From positions 22,730,058 to 22,794,057 of the forward strand of contig CM049310.1 in assembly GCA_026874595.1 (NCBI GenBank): 64,000 nt of DNA. The letters run 5' to 3'. Both the position numbers and the translations under genes were made by a program. Below, piece after piece: positions 49,834 through 63,253 of this stretch. This stretch comes from Sipunculus nudus. Lineage: Eukaryota > Annelida > Sipuncula > Golfingiida > Sipunculidae. The notes beneath the pieces are model-generated. The model was not told the DNA's origin. It saw nothing but the letters and a program-made list of their open reading frames with translations, and ran no database searches. Each line of letters starts with the position of its first letter. Position 1 is the first letter of the stretch.

Positions 49834-50515
49834 AGCTGCTTCAGTAGTAATAAATCAGCAGCTACTTTCTGCCAGAGCAGTTTCTCATTAGTGGCAATGT
49901 TTTGATGGAGTAAGTCAGTTTTGCACATGTATTGTAACACTTGCCATTTGTGACTTAAGGCAGTATGAAATCAAAATGATAATAAACACATACTTTACAC
50001 ATTTCCTTGTCTATTTATTCTTGAGCTTTTGCCTGTTTGATTTGCACGCTTCTAACAATGTGGAAATCTCCTTGTTAAGATTTCAGTCCATGTTACACAG
50101 CTTGCATGAATACAAATCACTTGAACCCTAGTCTTTCATCAGAAATTCAAAATTTAACAATTAATTCTCTAACTTGACTCTTAACCACGAAAAGATAAAT
50201 CATGTCACTAATGATTTACAGACCTTTACTGGATATACCAGTTGAAAAAACAATCACAACTCATATGTATGATCATGGGAAATTCCATGAAGTGTTGTTT
50301 TGCTGTTACCCAGGCAAGGGAATATAGAAATGTTACATCAATGTGACTCCCTAAATGAACACCATGCTACACAAAACATCAGGTGAAAGTTTGAATTCAA
50401 TTTTCAAAACAAAATTTTAATTACAATTGGAAAAGCTATTGAAAGTTCACACAATATTTGGTGGTAGAAGGAATTCATGGTGATCTTTCACCTATAGATG
50501 TTACACATCAAATAT

Positions 50516-53500
50516 TCATTTTTTATACTTCTCACATATTTTGTTAATCATCTGAGAGATCTCCTTAACTCTCTCCATAACGCTCTCTCTACTATCATCG
50601 GACAGCAGACTACCATATTTCTGTACGAACTTATCCGGGTGCCAGCACACCCTCTGTTCCTTCAGAACTCGAGAAACTTCAGGATAATCATCTTGATTTA
50701 AATCACAAAGAAGTAACTCCTCTAGCTGCTCACAGCTCTGAGACCTGTCAACCGGCCATGGGATGTCATCGAATGCAAGGGAAGCATGGGCACTTCTCCT
50801 AGCCAGCTCTCTTAACCTTTGTTCGTACTGTTGTTTCAGTGACCGCAGCAAAAGGTTTCTAGTTATCTCGGCACGACGCAGGTACTCCTGGTGTTCCTGT
50901 TCCAACTTCTTATGGAAAGCTGCTCTCTCTTCATCTGTTTGTAATGAACCAGATTCCTCTGATTTCGTTTTTTTCTTGTTTCCAGGCTCATGTTTTACCT
51001 TATTTTTAAGGTTATATTCTTGACGAATACGATCTGCCCAGTCATCTATGTCTTCCGGTTCTGGGTTTCCATAGAAATCTGAACAAAATGAAAGAAATTG
51101 TAAAATAACATTTTTATACTATACTCACCAGTAAAACTGTGTATCACCACTGACTGTCTATAATTTCAAAAGATCATTCAAAGCTAAAATCGGAAGTAAA
51201 TCTGAAACCCAAATCATATTAATTATTCACATGGATTATATAATGAACTTAATAAAAATCCTTCTTCAAACATCACACAATATATTTACTATATGCCCCT
51301 CTGGTAAAAATGGTATACAATATGATAATAAACACCCAAAGACAGAAAGTAGTAACCTTCAGGTAAAATGTACAAACACTGTAAAACACTCCTACCTCAT
51401 CCCAGTGCCCTTTGTAGTAAATTAAATTACACACACAAGACTGTTCTGCAGATATTGTAAAGATGTCTATGGACACAGACAGATTTGAATTTCGATTTTC
51501 CATAGGGTTAACAACAAATTTTATGGGATTTTAATTTGTTTGTGCCAAAGGGCATAACACCCCACAAGAAATGTTTTGATATGAGACAGTTTGTGCAAGA
51601 ACTTCTCCAGAATATAATTATCAGCGCTGAAATGTATCAACATGCAGAGACATCTGGTGGCATGCTTTACACCTAAGTCTGAGTTTTCATGAGCTGCAGT
51701 GGTAACTGACCATCTTCATATTTTCCTCCCATGCTGGCGTACTCATCCTCCATCCCCTGTTGCAGGCGTTCCTCCCAGGCATCACCTGATGAGCTGCTAC
51801 AGCTGTCACCCTCTTCATCCTACAGGGAATATATATAAAGAGAGAGAGAAAGTGAATGAGGAGAGAGAGAGAGAAGAGAGAGTTTTTGGAAGTTATTATT
51901 TTAGCAAAAACCGAAGGCAGAGTGTTACTGCATGGAATTTACATAGATACATATTGGAGAGAGAGAGAGTTGTGCAACTTAGTAGAAATTTTGACCTTGG
52001 CATCTCTAACAGTCTGGTTTCTGTCTCTGTGATCCAGGCATTATTATTTTTTTATTTTATTGGTATTATTTAACATTTTTAATGGCAATCATAAGTAAAA
52101 ACTGACTATCAAGTCTAAATTAATTTTTAAAATTCCATATGACCTGCAGTACATTCTTTAACAGAATAGTTCCTTTTCAGGAAAACTTTAAATATTCTGA
52201 AAAAAGTACCACTAGGAATGTCAAATAAAAGCAAAATTAGATACACATTGTATATGTGTATTTGTTCCTACCTGATACTGCTCCTTAAGCATAGAGATAT
52301 CTCTCAGCTTTTCTATGAGATCCTTCACAGATATTCCACTATTATCACACACATTTATTCCAGATGGGTCAGCCCTCAACATGGGTTCAATCAAGTCACT
52401 CAATACTGCAAACAGCAATAAAGACAGGTTTGAGTATAAACATGTACTTAAAATTACAAATGGAAAAAGACAAAAGGCTGGAAGAGAATTCCAGACATAC
52501 AGATGTACATAAATAATGATGATAATAATTTGTTGGACAGGAGTGACATAATAATCACAAATCAGTAGTCCTGGTATGTGGAGTCTTTCTATACTCTTGA
52601 CAATAATTTCCTTAAGTCCTATTGGTTTGGTTGGATTTCAAGAATGGCCAATGTTTTCTAAATAAAGGTCTGACAACCATTGAAATTAAAAGCCATCCCA
52701 TTAGTTTGAGGTCAACTGAATCCAGCACATTACAAGACATTCTATTGTAAACAAGACATGTTGAGCAAAGAGGGATCAAAGTTTTCAAAGTATCAAGGGG
52801 GCACTATTGTTTGATTATTGCAAAGAACCAGTAATAAGTAAGCAGCTGAATTACATGTGACGCTGCTTAGAACCCCCCCCCCACCTTAGAATGTCCCTAC
52901 AATTCACATACCAATTTTATCAAGATGCTTATCAATGGCCGCTTGCAGACCCCTTATATAATTAGAATGTCCCAACAATTACATACCAAATTTATCTAGA
53001 TGCTTATCAATGGCTGCTTGCAGACCCCTCAGAATGTCCCAACAATTCACTTACCAAATTTATCAAGATGTTTATCAATAGCCACTTGCAGACCCCTTAG
53101 AATGTCCCAACAATTCAGATACCAAATTTATCAAGATTTTTAACAATAGCTGCTTGCAGACCCCTTAGAATGTCCCATCAATTCACATACCAAATTTATC
53201 AAGATGTTTATCAATAGCTGCTTGCAGACACAGGTGTGCTGGCGACCTTCCTTTTTCATCCTGAGAGAACACCTCACATCCATTCTTCATCAGAAATCTG
53301 GACACAAAAAAATTCAAGAGTGTGAATTTTCCTTGTGAAATATCATCAAACTAAATTGATTTGGTTAAATTGATTATGGATGAATCTTTACAAAACACCA
53401 TGTTAGCCTGTCAGTCAGAATAAACAGAATTATCTGAACTACTAGTAATATAAAGTAAGCTCCACTTCTCTTAGAAAAGTTAATTTTATTTTATTAAATA

Positions 53501-55608
53501 ATACATTATAATCGTAAATGCACACTTTAAATATAATCATACTTGCTATTTTTGCTGACACAGGTTAATGTATCCTTGTGATGTAAATACAGTGTATTTC
53601 AATTCTGTAAATGAAATACAAATTTTAAAAGAAATATATTTCACCTATTTAATTTTCTCCACTCATGAATCTCAGATATATTTTTTAACACTTTGATTAA
53701 AGGGCTTGTCATATCTAATGTATAATCATTAAAATCAAATGAACTTTTAATGAAATTCTGCTACACAGAGCCCATACATTAACCACTGAATACATGTTAC
53801 TGTATAATCCTGAACTCACATCATGATATGCTGGTGACCATGGTGACAAGCTCTGTGCATCAACGTCTGGCCCTTCCTCAGCCTGGCATCAAGAGGAACT
53901 CCGTACTTCCTGACGTAATACTTGAGACGATGAAGGTCTCCATCTTCTACGTGCTTCAGCAGCTTACTCACCACCTTCTTCTTCATCCTATGAATAAAAT
54001 ATGAAATCATCAATGAAGAATTTCAATATTCAACAATATCTCCTTGATCTTCAAGGCATTTTCAAATCTTGAAATTTTATGGATATTTGGAGATGACACT
54101 TCTTTTTTTCCCATTTTTTTTCAAGCTCGATCATATTTATTGTGGAGTATTGGCAAGTGTTTGCAAAAAGCAGAAAAATTTACTGTTTTAACTCGGAAAT
54201 ATTTTAAAACAAGGCCTACAGGCCTAATGCAAAGCTGTGCAATTGGATATACACCGGGTATAATGCTTCAAAGCTGGACCATTACTTTTCAAGTACATGT
54301 GTAACATGTACATGAACAATGAAAGTACTAAACATTTTGAACAAGAACCAATAACACAAACATCACTGCTAAAATACTGGCATGGGTGCCACAACACAAA
54401 AATGATTGTAGGTGGTGCCATCAGTCCTGTATACAACAAAGATTTTCTCCCATGCCTTTAGCATGTTGCGAGTAATATACGCTAGAGGGTAGGCCTTTAC
54501 ACTATCCTAGATACTGGTTATTTTTTAATGGCTAAAGTTTGCTGACAGTATTGATCAAACAACAATAGAAAAAATAGTAAGATATAATTCCCCTGTATGT
54601 ACATATATGTGCTTTCAAATTTATACATTGTACAACTGTTGTACTTTTCATCTTAAGCTTATATGAAACCTACCTCAGGAAATCAGGAAAATTTCTTGTT
54701 CCTTCAAATACAATCCTAGTCTCCGTCATACACACAATATTTGATTTTATACATTTTTTGTCTGGTACAGGATTTAGTTTTTATGTTCTCAAAATTCCTT
54801 GAAGTGATTATACATGGATACATATCTTTTGTCAAGGTTGAGTTGACAAGACACATCACCTTAAGTATATGAAGTCCTTACATGAAGAATAGGGTGTGAA
54901 TACACCTCATTTTTAGTTAATGAATAAGCTTTCATGGTAAATACAAAATTATTTGGCAGTTTCAACAAGTCTGGACCCCTAGTGCATGCTTTCAGCTAAC
55001 TGCATATTATTATGTGGCATATGTATCCATTCAATGGATACCCAGCCGCATATGAAGCTTCCAGTAAACTGGAAAACGCAAATCCTGTAAAATTAACAGT
55101 TGTGTGTATGACAAGGAGACTTGTGCATTCAGGGTCAGAAATAGTCAATGTATTTGACTGACCAAGAAATTTTGCTAAAATCCTTGCTTTAAAACCAAAA
55201 CTGTACTCACTTTGGATGTTTAGCTTCCCTGAGCCTAATCAGTTGTTCCTGAAGTCAGAACTAGCATGACCAGTGCCAGAAGCACTTCCACCTTTAAAGT
55301 TTCCAGTAATCTTCTGACATGTTTCATAAGAGGAATCCTATCAGCATAGTTGGTGGCAAGTTACATGACATGTGCAAGTACACATTTTCCATTCTTACCA
55401 TTTAAGTGTTATTTAAAAGTGAATATGGGTTTAAGAATAAATTGTTTTTTTTTTTAATCAAATTTATTACTTTTCAAATTAACCTTTGTCCCTTTCAAAG
55501 ACCAGTAAATTTCATAAATTGTATTTTCTTGGCATACATATCACAAAGAGCTGTCATTCTGTGAATGCACATTCCAATGTAACTGCACAGTTTCTTTGAA
55601 TGTTAGAA

Positions 55609-55654
<46 letters not shown>

Positions 55655-56416
55655 ACATTAACTATTTCTTCCTTGCTGGAAGTTTCCGGAAGTTTCCTTG
55701 GAAGAAGCTGCCTCTCAGAAGAAATTGTCAACCCTGTTTCCTTTGCATTTGAATTGATGATTATAACTTAATATAAGGACATGCCAGGCCAAGTCCCGTC
55801 TGACTTATCCTGATGGTCACTTTGTCACCATTTCCCTTTGGTGACGAATCAACAGTGGTGACGGAACGATCGGTTCCCAACACCAGGTGGTGTGTATGAT
55901 GCTTTTGACATTTTATGTAGGAAAACCCAGGGAAATCCCCACCAAACATGTTTGTCCACCCCACTTCAGATGGAGCCCTTACTGAATTGACTCTTTAAGG
56001 GACAGAACAATATGTCAATATTGACGTGGTATGTTATGTTTCCATATGATCTAAATATATGTTTGTTTTCTTACAGCTGACAATTTATTAGCCGATATCT
56101 CATAGTTTTATTGTCCACTGGAATGTCTTCAGTTTTCAAACACCTCTTACTAGGGCTCCCCGCGGAAGGGCTAGAGAGCACGAGAGCTAGCTAGGCCTAG
56201 CCATCGGCAGAACTTGCGGATTCAATACAGTACTCGCGCCATCATATTTGCATGATCATTTATCATTTGTGTTATCAGGTTAATTGTTCTAACTAAATAA
56301 TTTATTGTTAAACAGTACAAAGTATAAAGTGACAAAGAAAAAATATATAAATTTACCTTAAACAGATGAAGACGGGCCACAATATAACATATAATTGAAG
56401 CAGTGATTTCGTTCAT
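50516..56416 (-). CDS. NFKBIL1: NFKBIL1: NF-kappa-B inhibitor-like protein 1
   Basis: Seven coding exons in transcript order: 56357-56416, 55211-55248, 53820-53987, 53191-53297, 52272-52405, 51711-51819, 50516-51078. All keep phase, giving 392 aa (human about 381). Ankyrin-type repeats (about 40-125) include GQTLMHRACHHGHQHIM and DEKGRSPAHLC. The middle block WEERLQQGMEDEYASMGGKY and IDDWADRIRQEY parallel the human WRQKLQ...W and FSAWSDRL segments. A charged coiled coil follows, then the C-terminal signature KEQRVCWHPDKF (345-356) and the final helix. NFKBIL1 is a nuclear protein linked to restraint of NF-kB/IRF signalling and to alternative splicing. The two smallest exons (MNEITAS..., EQLIRLREAKHP) are supported only by phase and splice sites. 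Exon 4 is followed by tandem copies of its own 3' end. Poly(A) signal likely at 50014-50019. Confidence 0.9.
51836..51885. repeat. (GA)n-rich microsatellite
   Basis: Interrupted GA repeats within an NFKBIL1 intron, just upstream of the exon starting 51819. Confidence 0.85.
52888..53230 (-). repeat. Tandem array of NFKBIL1 exon 4 3' end plus splice donor
   Basis: Five units of about 67-76 bp start at AGAATGTCCC on the plus strand (about 52888, 52964, 53032, 53099, 53167). The last contains the real exon end (53191). On the minus strand every unit encodes a version of QAAIDKHLDKF followed by a donor-like GTATGTGAATT (GTAAGTGAATT in one, GTATCTGAATT in another) and TGTTGGGACATTCT. Confidence 0.9.
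54205..54450 (-). repeat. Copy of the AGGCCTACAGGCCT family; unoccupied Helitron site
   Basis: Starts AACAAGGCCTACAGGCCTAA and carries AATGCTTCAAAGCTGGACC and TGGCATGGGTGC. At 54397-54403 it reads CAAAAAT, the intact version of the site where the Helitron-like element sits at 6154-7269. Located in the NFKBIL1 intron between exons 2 and 3. Confidence 0.7.
55612..55644. repeat. (AT)n microsatellite
   Basis: About 16 AT units in the first NFKBIL1 intron. Confidence 0.9.
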
Positions 56417-56694
56417 TCCACGTTCTGCTGACAGCAAGAAACTTGGATAGCCGGATATGGGGAACCACTATACTAGATTGGTCATTTACTGCATTTTAAG
56501 CTGTCAAGTATTTTGAGGCAGGGAACCAAGCTAAAAGTTTGTTATGAAGAAGGGAGTTGTGCCGGTAAATTGACCAATCAGCGCTGGCCACATACAGACA
56601 ACGTGGGTAAACCCTGAGTGTTGTTGCTGTCAAGTTACAGTTTGCCCGCATGTACTAGAACAGTTAGTCCGGTACAGACAGACGGTGACACAAG
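56417..56694. promoter_or_regulatory. Bidirectional promoter between NFKBIL1 and PDIA6
   Basis: 278 bp separate the two divergent ATGs. The PDIA6 side carries CCAAT at 56574-56578 within an ERSE (separate entry) and ACGTGG at 56601-56606, the core of XBP1/ATF6-type sites. No TATA box is evident. Start sites are unknown. Confidence 0.7.
56574..56592 (+). promoter_or_regulatory. ER stress response element (ERSE)
   Basis: CCAAT, exactly nine bases (56579-56587), then CCACA (56588-56592). The consensus is CCAAT-N9-CCACG, bound by NF-Y and ATF6/XBP1, so only the final base differs. It lies about 100 bp before the PDIA6 ATG, the usual place in ER chaperone genes. Confidence 0.7.
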
Positions 56695-57832
56695 ATGAAG
56701 ATCTTATCAGGTAAGCAAGGACATTGTAGTTTTAACGACCAAGCTTATCCATAAGGGCGTACTGTATTCCCAACTCCCTGATTGGGAAATCCCCCCACCT
56801 GCTGAATTAGTGTTATTACTTGGGGGTTCTTGACTGACAGGAGTATGGAGCCCGGGTCCCCTGCCCTGGTGTGTAATTCACTACTAATTGACTAATTCTC
56901 AGCCTTACCCCAAGGCAAGCTTAACTTGATTTAAATCTGTCAATCACAAAAGCAGCCTTTACAAAACCCTGAGGCTGCTGCAGTGCTGACTACTATGGAT
57001 CATTATTAGCCTGGAGTAGAATGGACCAGGGATAACCATTTCTCCTAATTCTTATTATTTCAAAGTCTGGAGCCATCAAATTAAGGCATCATGTTAATTG
57101 TAATGTAATGCAGTAGAACCACAAATTTCCTAACACTGATTTTCCGAAAATTACTTTTTCCAAAATTTTAAATAGGGGAAACTGGTGTTTATTTTTATTA
57201 AATATTTTTTTAAGCATATAATTATAAATGTTTTATAGGAATTTATTGCTTATGACAAATCACCAGGGCCTACACTCAAGCATCTAAGCCCAGTGATGGC
57301 TCTAATTAATTAATTCTAGGCTGATGTTGTCCCTTGGGCAAAGATGTAAAAACTATAGCTAGCCAGCAGCGCTCAGCTTCCCTATAACACGAGAAAACAG
57401 CTGAGCAGTTTATCCAAGAGCTATGCATTTTTGACTTATCAAAGATATCTGGTTTGTACTCGAGCAGGAAAAGGCTGCATTTTGATAAACCCGAGAGAGA
57501 ATGCAAGCGTGATAAAAATCACTTCTGTGATAATCTCATTGGAGCTTTTCTATATGCCCTCTAAAGGCTAATAGTGAGTAGGAATGCGAGCTCACTTTTC
57601 TGAATTGCTCTGGATAGCAATTCAGAGGCCTGTGGCATGGCCTTTGCGTCAGAATTCCTTAAAATGATGCCACAAAGGAAGAGCATCCCTGTGTTTACAA
57701 CTCTTGCCTAAAGCAGAGGCCACATGCCGAAGATACAGATGATGTTCTTTGATGGTGATGTGGAGAGGTTGATAAAATTTATAAATGACAGGCACTTTAA
57801 TATTGTGTATACAATGCCACCTCTCACTCGCG

Positions 57833-57864
<32 letters not shown>

Positions 57865-60800
57865 AACATTGAAATGATTAGCAGTGTGTGAGTGGAAATG
57901 GAAACTATGACAGTGGAAATACTGGACTCAAAGGGAAAGTAACTTTCCATATCCTGAGCAACATATTCCTAATTTTCATGTAAAATATACAGAAACTAAC
58001 ATGACTTTAATTCTAGAATACTAACTTTGTGAATTTCTCCAAAATTCCCCAAATGAAACCTTGACCTGCTTTTCAAGGTCACAGAGCTTGTAATAGAATA
58101 AAACTTAGAAGCTTATTTTCAGGAAGCATTGGATGGATTGTTATGAGTCATGGTACATACCTCTCCATTTTAAATTTATAACTGAGACATGTACAGATAT
58201 ACATCCATGTGAGAACAGATATTTAGTACTTTTCACTGTTACCACCTCTTAACACTGTTCTTTTGGCTGAGGGCTTTTGTCAGCTTCTGCTGATATTCTA
58301 GTTTTAAATGAAATCATATTGATGTTTTATCTTCCTCTTGGATTAGCTTATTTTATTGTATAAAAAACTAAGCAGGGGTTATTCTAGGTATTATAACTAT
58401 GGGCCTTTTCTTACTGATGGGAGAATTTTTTAACATAGTTTAATAGGTAAGGGGCACTTTTTGTTGTGGAAAGGGGAATTTTGTACAAATAGCAAATATA
58501 TTGCAAGGGGGAAGGGGCAGAAATTCGGCCCTAAAAAGGGCCTAGAATAATTCCTGCTAAGAGAAATATTTTAAGATGTTTATTTTCTAACATGCAATAA
58601 ATAAAGCAACACAGTTATGTGGAACACACTGTGTTTGTGGCTGCAATCATTGATATTTGATGGGCAAGTAAAAATTCATTTGTGGCAAGTTAAAGCTAGG
58701 TGTTACTTACCAATCAGGCAAGTACTTTAAATGTTAAAGCCAAACCCTGAACTGGAGGACAATTTCAAGGGGTCTGTACTTGTTTACAAGTAAAAAAGGT
58801 TAATTTTATTGATTTAAATTAATGAATTAGATAAAAAAAAGTAAGAAAGGTCCAGATCTGATTATTTATCAATTTGATAAAATACATTTCTCTTGTATAC
58901 TTGTACAGGATTTAATGCCGTACAACACTTACTATACAAGTCCTTATTTAAAAATAAATAAAAGTGCTTTTTTTCAGGTGGTACTTAAATATTCATATTT
59001 TATATTCAAACATTTGGTTGACAAACTGACAAGTACAGGTATTTTAGGTACTCGGCCAATCATGAAAATCAGAAAATGTTTCACTGGAGTACAGATCTAT
59101 ACAAAGCACTTGAATTTAGCCGAGGCCTGATAAGCTGAGACTAATGGATCACAATCCATCTAGTTTCTGATTCAAACTGACATAGATTAATACATATTTC
59201 AAATAAGTTTTACAGTTCTGTGTCTACTGTGTTGGCTGTAATATGGCAAATCGCCTTTCTGCGTGGGTTTTAATATTTCTTTCCATTTAAAAACCTCCGC
59301 TTGTGTTCTGCTGAAGACTCTGTAATGTGTGATATTTTGTCTTGTGACTTGCATTTTGGAGACAAAATTTAGGACTTAAATTTTACAGATAAGTTCAGAA
59401 TCATAGACCTTACGGGGGTACATCATTTTGGTCTCTTTGGCTAGTGGTTAAAACCAGGCAAAATGAAATCATAATAATAATAATAATTATTTATTCTTAT
59501 ATAATGTGCAAATATCCAGAATATACAAGACTCTGCTCAAGATGCATAACAATACAATATATAAATAGCAATCACTTATTAAAAGTAAATGACAATAATT
59601 AATATATATCTAAAACATACCGTATTTGTTCGTGTACAGGACGACAAATTTTATCCTAAAAATATTTGGCAAAGAAGGGGGACCGTCTTATACACGGGTA
59701 CAAGTTTTTCAGCGTACTCAGGGCCGCCAAGGATAATTTATGGCAATCAGCATTATTACATTGGTCGAACTGGACGGCGTGAATATTGGTGATCATGTCC
59801 ATATGATGGTAATGTACACTCAGTAAAGTACATTATAGTGCTTTGTTTTTGTTTAAATTTATCGTTTATACATCAGATTTACATGCGCACATAGTTAAAT
59901 AATTGATAAGAAAAGGTTTGCCCTTGCTGCATTGACACAAGAATTTTAACGGAATCAATATTTGAAAGCCCTTCCGCCACTGTAGAGCCAGTGACGGAAT
60001 CGCGGAACTGACAGCCCAAAACAAAATTCCCAATCCTGAAAATATATAAGTTTTAAAATATATTTTGCCAAAAATATCTTGGCAATTCACTTTAAACAGG
60101 ATCGCAGTGATATAATTGTCGATGCCGCTATCAGCTTGAGGGGCTTATCCGTGTACTCAAGATCCGAGAGTACAGCGCTCGAGCAAGGGATGCTGGGAAC
60201 TTGCTAATGCCATCCAGTAGCACGTAATATGCATATTAATACAAGGATAATGTTTTCATATGGTGCCATATTTACCGCGTAAAATGTTCACGAGTCCAGT
60301 GAATGCGGACGCTGTCAGTTGTAAATCCAGTATTGAGAAAATAAAATTTTCATAATAATAAATACTAAAACATAGCATATTATCTACCATTTACATAAAA
60401 TATTATCATATGTTTGCCTGAAAAATAGTGTCTTCAGTGCATGTTTAAATATATAGAATCTGATTTCTTTATATAGTCTGGCAAATTGCTCCAGAGCACT
60501 TAAGCCCAATAACTGAATGCTCTTACCCCATATGTAGATAATTTACTACTAGGTTCACAAAGACGGAATATATGGGTGACCAGTACAAGTATTTCAGGTA
60601 CTTGGCCAGTACTTCATACATGGCTCTGTAATTTGTCCTCCCAAATGTGGCATCATACATTATCAGGTGGTTATATGTGCATCATTGAATCTGTCGGGAG
60701 AGTATGGTTTGTATGACCAAAACCAGTAATCATACTGCCGTTCAGCTGCCCAGGTAGAAGTGATGTGGTCTTTCATTAAGTAATAATAGTTATACAAGGG

Positions 60801-63253
60801 GCAGACAGACAGTACTGTATTAACAATTTCACAGAAATACACTTTAGAATTTTTTTAGTGTCTTCTGTTATGCTTCTCAAAAGTTCCCTGTGGCACATGT
60901 ACAGTTAAGTCAGTAATAGGTAGAGAAATAATGATTAAATATTACTTTTCAGTTATCATTACAATTGACAATTATATGATATATTTGAGTAACTGATATG
61001 CATTACTGACAGTTGACTAATATTTATTAATTTTCATATACCTATGTCTGATAGTAACCTAAATGCACTTTTATGCCCTAGATTTGGCCCCCTGTTACAT
61101 ATCTTGACTACAGTTCATCAAGGGTCATGACAGAAGACCTTGTTACACTGTGTCAGCATATTTTAAAGACAAAATACATACTTGTAGGCAGTGAAACCAT
61201 ACACAACATTTTGTTCAGCATCACTAGACTTGAAACCCTGTTGTACTTGCATGTGTACAGCTACCTGCTTTTGTGGAATGCCATATCAAAGATATTAAAG
61301 CACTGTGAATTCTTTATAGAAATTTCATAAAAGTGCATCTGGAAAAAATACATAAAGAGTAAGAAAGATGAGATCACCTATGATGTAATGTAATGAAAAC
61401 ATTTATTTTGTCTAAATGACTTGTAGTACATGCGTGGATTTTGTTTTGAATACAATAAAAACTTAAGCAGTTTCAGGCTTATTTATAAGATACTGCAGCT
61501 CCAGTACCCATCAAAACACTATCCATGCTCTGCTTTTGATTCCAACACAAGGACAACTTGATAATATGTAATCTGCTGCATGAATAATTACTTAGAAATT
61601 GAAATACTTGAGATACCTTAATCATATTGTGTATTATGACAGTCTCCACTAAGCATCAGATGTGTGCTTATTAGGTTTATGCAACCTTGCGTACCAGCAA
61701 CTAAGTGTCAAGAGGTGAAATGTGTTTTCTTTTGTACATTTATAACTGCAGCCACTAAGCTGTGAACCCTGTATCTTATATGATTTGATGATACCTGTCA
61801 CTTCAACAGTTTGTCTTCTGTCATCCTCAGGTTCATTATGTTGCCTGTACATGGCAGCAGTAACTCTGGCCATGTACAGCCCTTCAGATGATGTGATTGA
61901 GCTGACTGCCTCCAACTTCAACAATTTGGTTATCAACTCAGACGAGGTGTGGATAGTGGAATTTTATGCCCCATGGTGAGCTTTATAAGAATGATTGATT
62001 GTTACTTACCCAGGAGTCAATTTTGTACAATTGATAAAACTATATATAGTCCGTTCCAGCACCCCTGTCCACCTGTTTTATCACAATTATTATTTTTATC
62101 GATTCAAAGAAAGGCAAAACTTTTTTATCCTTAGGGCAGAAAGAGAAAAATGCCTAATTAACTATCATGGAAATGATAGCCAACCTTATGGCATTTTCCT
62201 GTAAACAATTTAAAACCAATTTATGAGTTTAAAGAATTAAAGAATGGCCACTTTTAAGGGACGCCATGAACCGCTGATATATATCTGAAACCTGCCAACC
62301 AGGCCGTAAAGTAAATAATATTCATATCATGAGCAGGTAGGGTACCAAAAATTATGCATTTGCTTCTTTATGCCACTGGTACAAATTTTGTTTGGCAAGT
62401 TTGTCTTATGTAAAGATAATCACGAAGAATCAGGTGGACAATGATAGTGAACCAGACTATAGTGTGTCTAGTCAAAAGATCACTTTTGATAATTAATTCA
62501 TACTTAATACTCATAGTACTTAATACTCATTAACGTTTAAATATACATTGTATTGCACTTTATTTCATGATCCAGAAACCTCACTCTCATAAGAGCCCAG
62601 AGAGAATGGCGTCCTACATGCTAAACAAATATTTGAAAAGTATTTTCATTTTTCAAGGCCTTTTAATGTCCCTGATTTGAGCACATGGAGCAAATTTCTT
62701 TGAAAACACCCTTTCATACTACAATGACTTGCTAGACACACCAAGGGGGACAAGGCATGCTTTACCCTGTCTTAAAGATCTTGTTCTAAACTAGACTTGT
62801 GCATGAAAATGGTGAATTAGAAAGAAAAATTAAGAAGGATCTGATTGCAAGGGGATTAAAATGGAGACCTTGCAAGAAGCCTTTGAATAACAACATTGTC
62901 CTTTGAAAATCATGAATTTTATTTGAAAAGGACCTTCAACATGATATAAAAGAAAATAGTGGAAACCACTTGAGAAGTAATGTGTTTATATGAAGTAAAT
63001 GTGTAATAATTTCTCAGTGAACATCCTTGTGTTGGACCATGTCACTGTTAAAATGTATTTTCCATAAAATGTTAAAAGATAGTTATAATAATTCAAAGGC
63101 TTTTGTTTACAAAATTGCTCTGTGGGCAGTCCAGTATAATTGAATTTTAGCATTTTGTAATATATTTGATATTATATTATATTATATTTATGCAGGTGTG
63201 GACACTGTCAGAGTTTAGCTCCAGAATACAAAAAAGCAGCAACAGGTCTTAAG
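56695..63253 (+). CDS. PDIA6: PDIA6 (P5) protein disulfide isomerase, first three exons
   Basis: Coding exons 56695-56710, 61831-61975 and 63196-63253 keep frame and give the first 73 residues; the rest is right of the window. [20 protein letters not shown] forms a signal peptide (about 1-21). The mature start [20 protein letters not shown] matches the human P5 start ([16 protein letters not shown]). The first thioredoxin domain shows [20 protein letters not shown] with the CGHC redox site at C55-C58, the same positions as in human PDIA6. It forms and rearranges disulfides in secretory proteins in the ER lumen. Exon 1 contributes only five whole codons and is set by the MKILS start, the GTAAGC donor and the phase. 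An ERSE in the promoter supports induction by the unfolded protein response. Confidence 0.93.
56711..61830. other. PDIA6 intron 1 (5.1 kb)
   Basis: Contains (CT)n at 57831-57854, (AAT)n near 59470-59488 and a terminal-repeat-like block beginning ACCGTATTTGTTCGTGTACA at 59620 with CGTCTTATACACGGG (59682-59696), suggestive of a degraded DNA transposon end. A GC-richer block lies at 60100-60320. No gene is supported. Confidence 0.6.
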
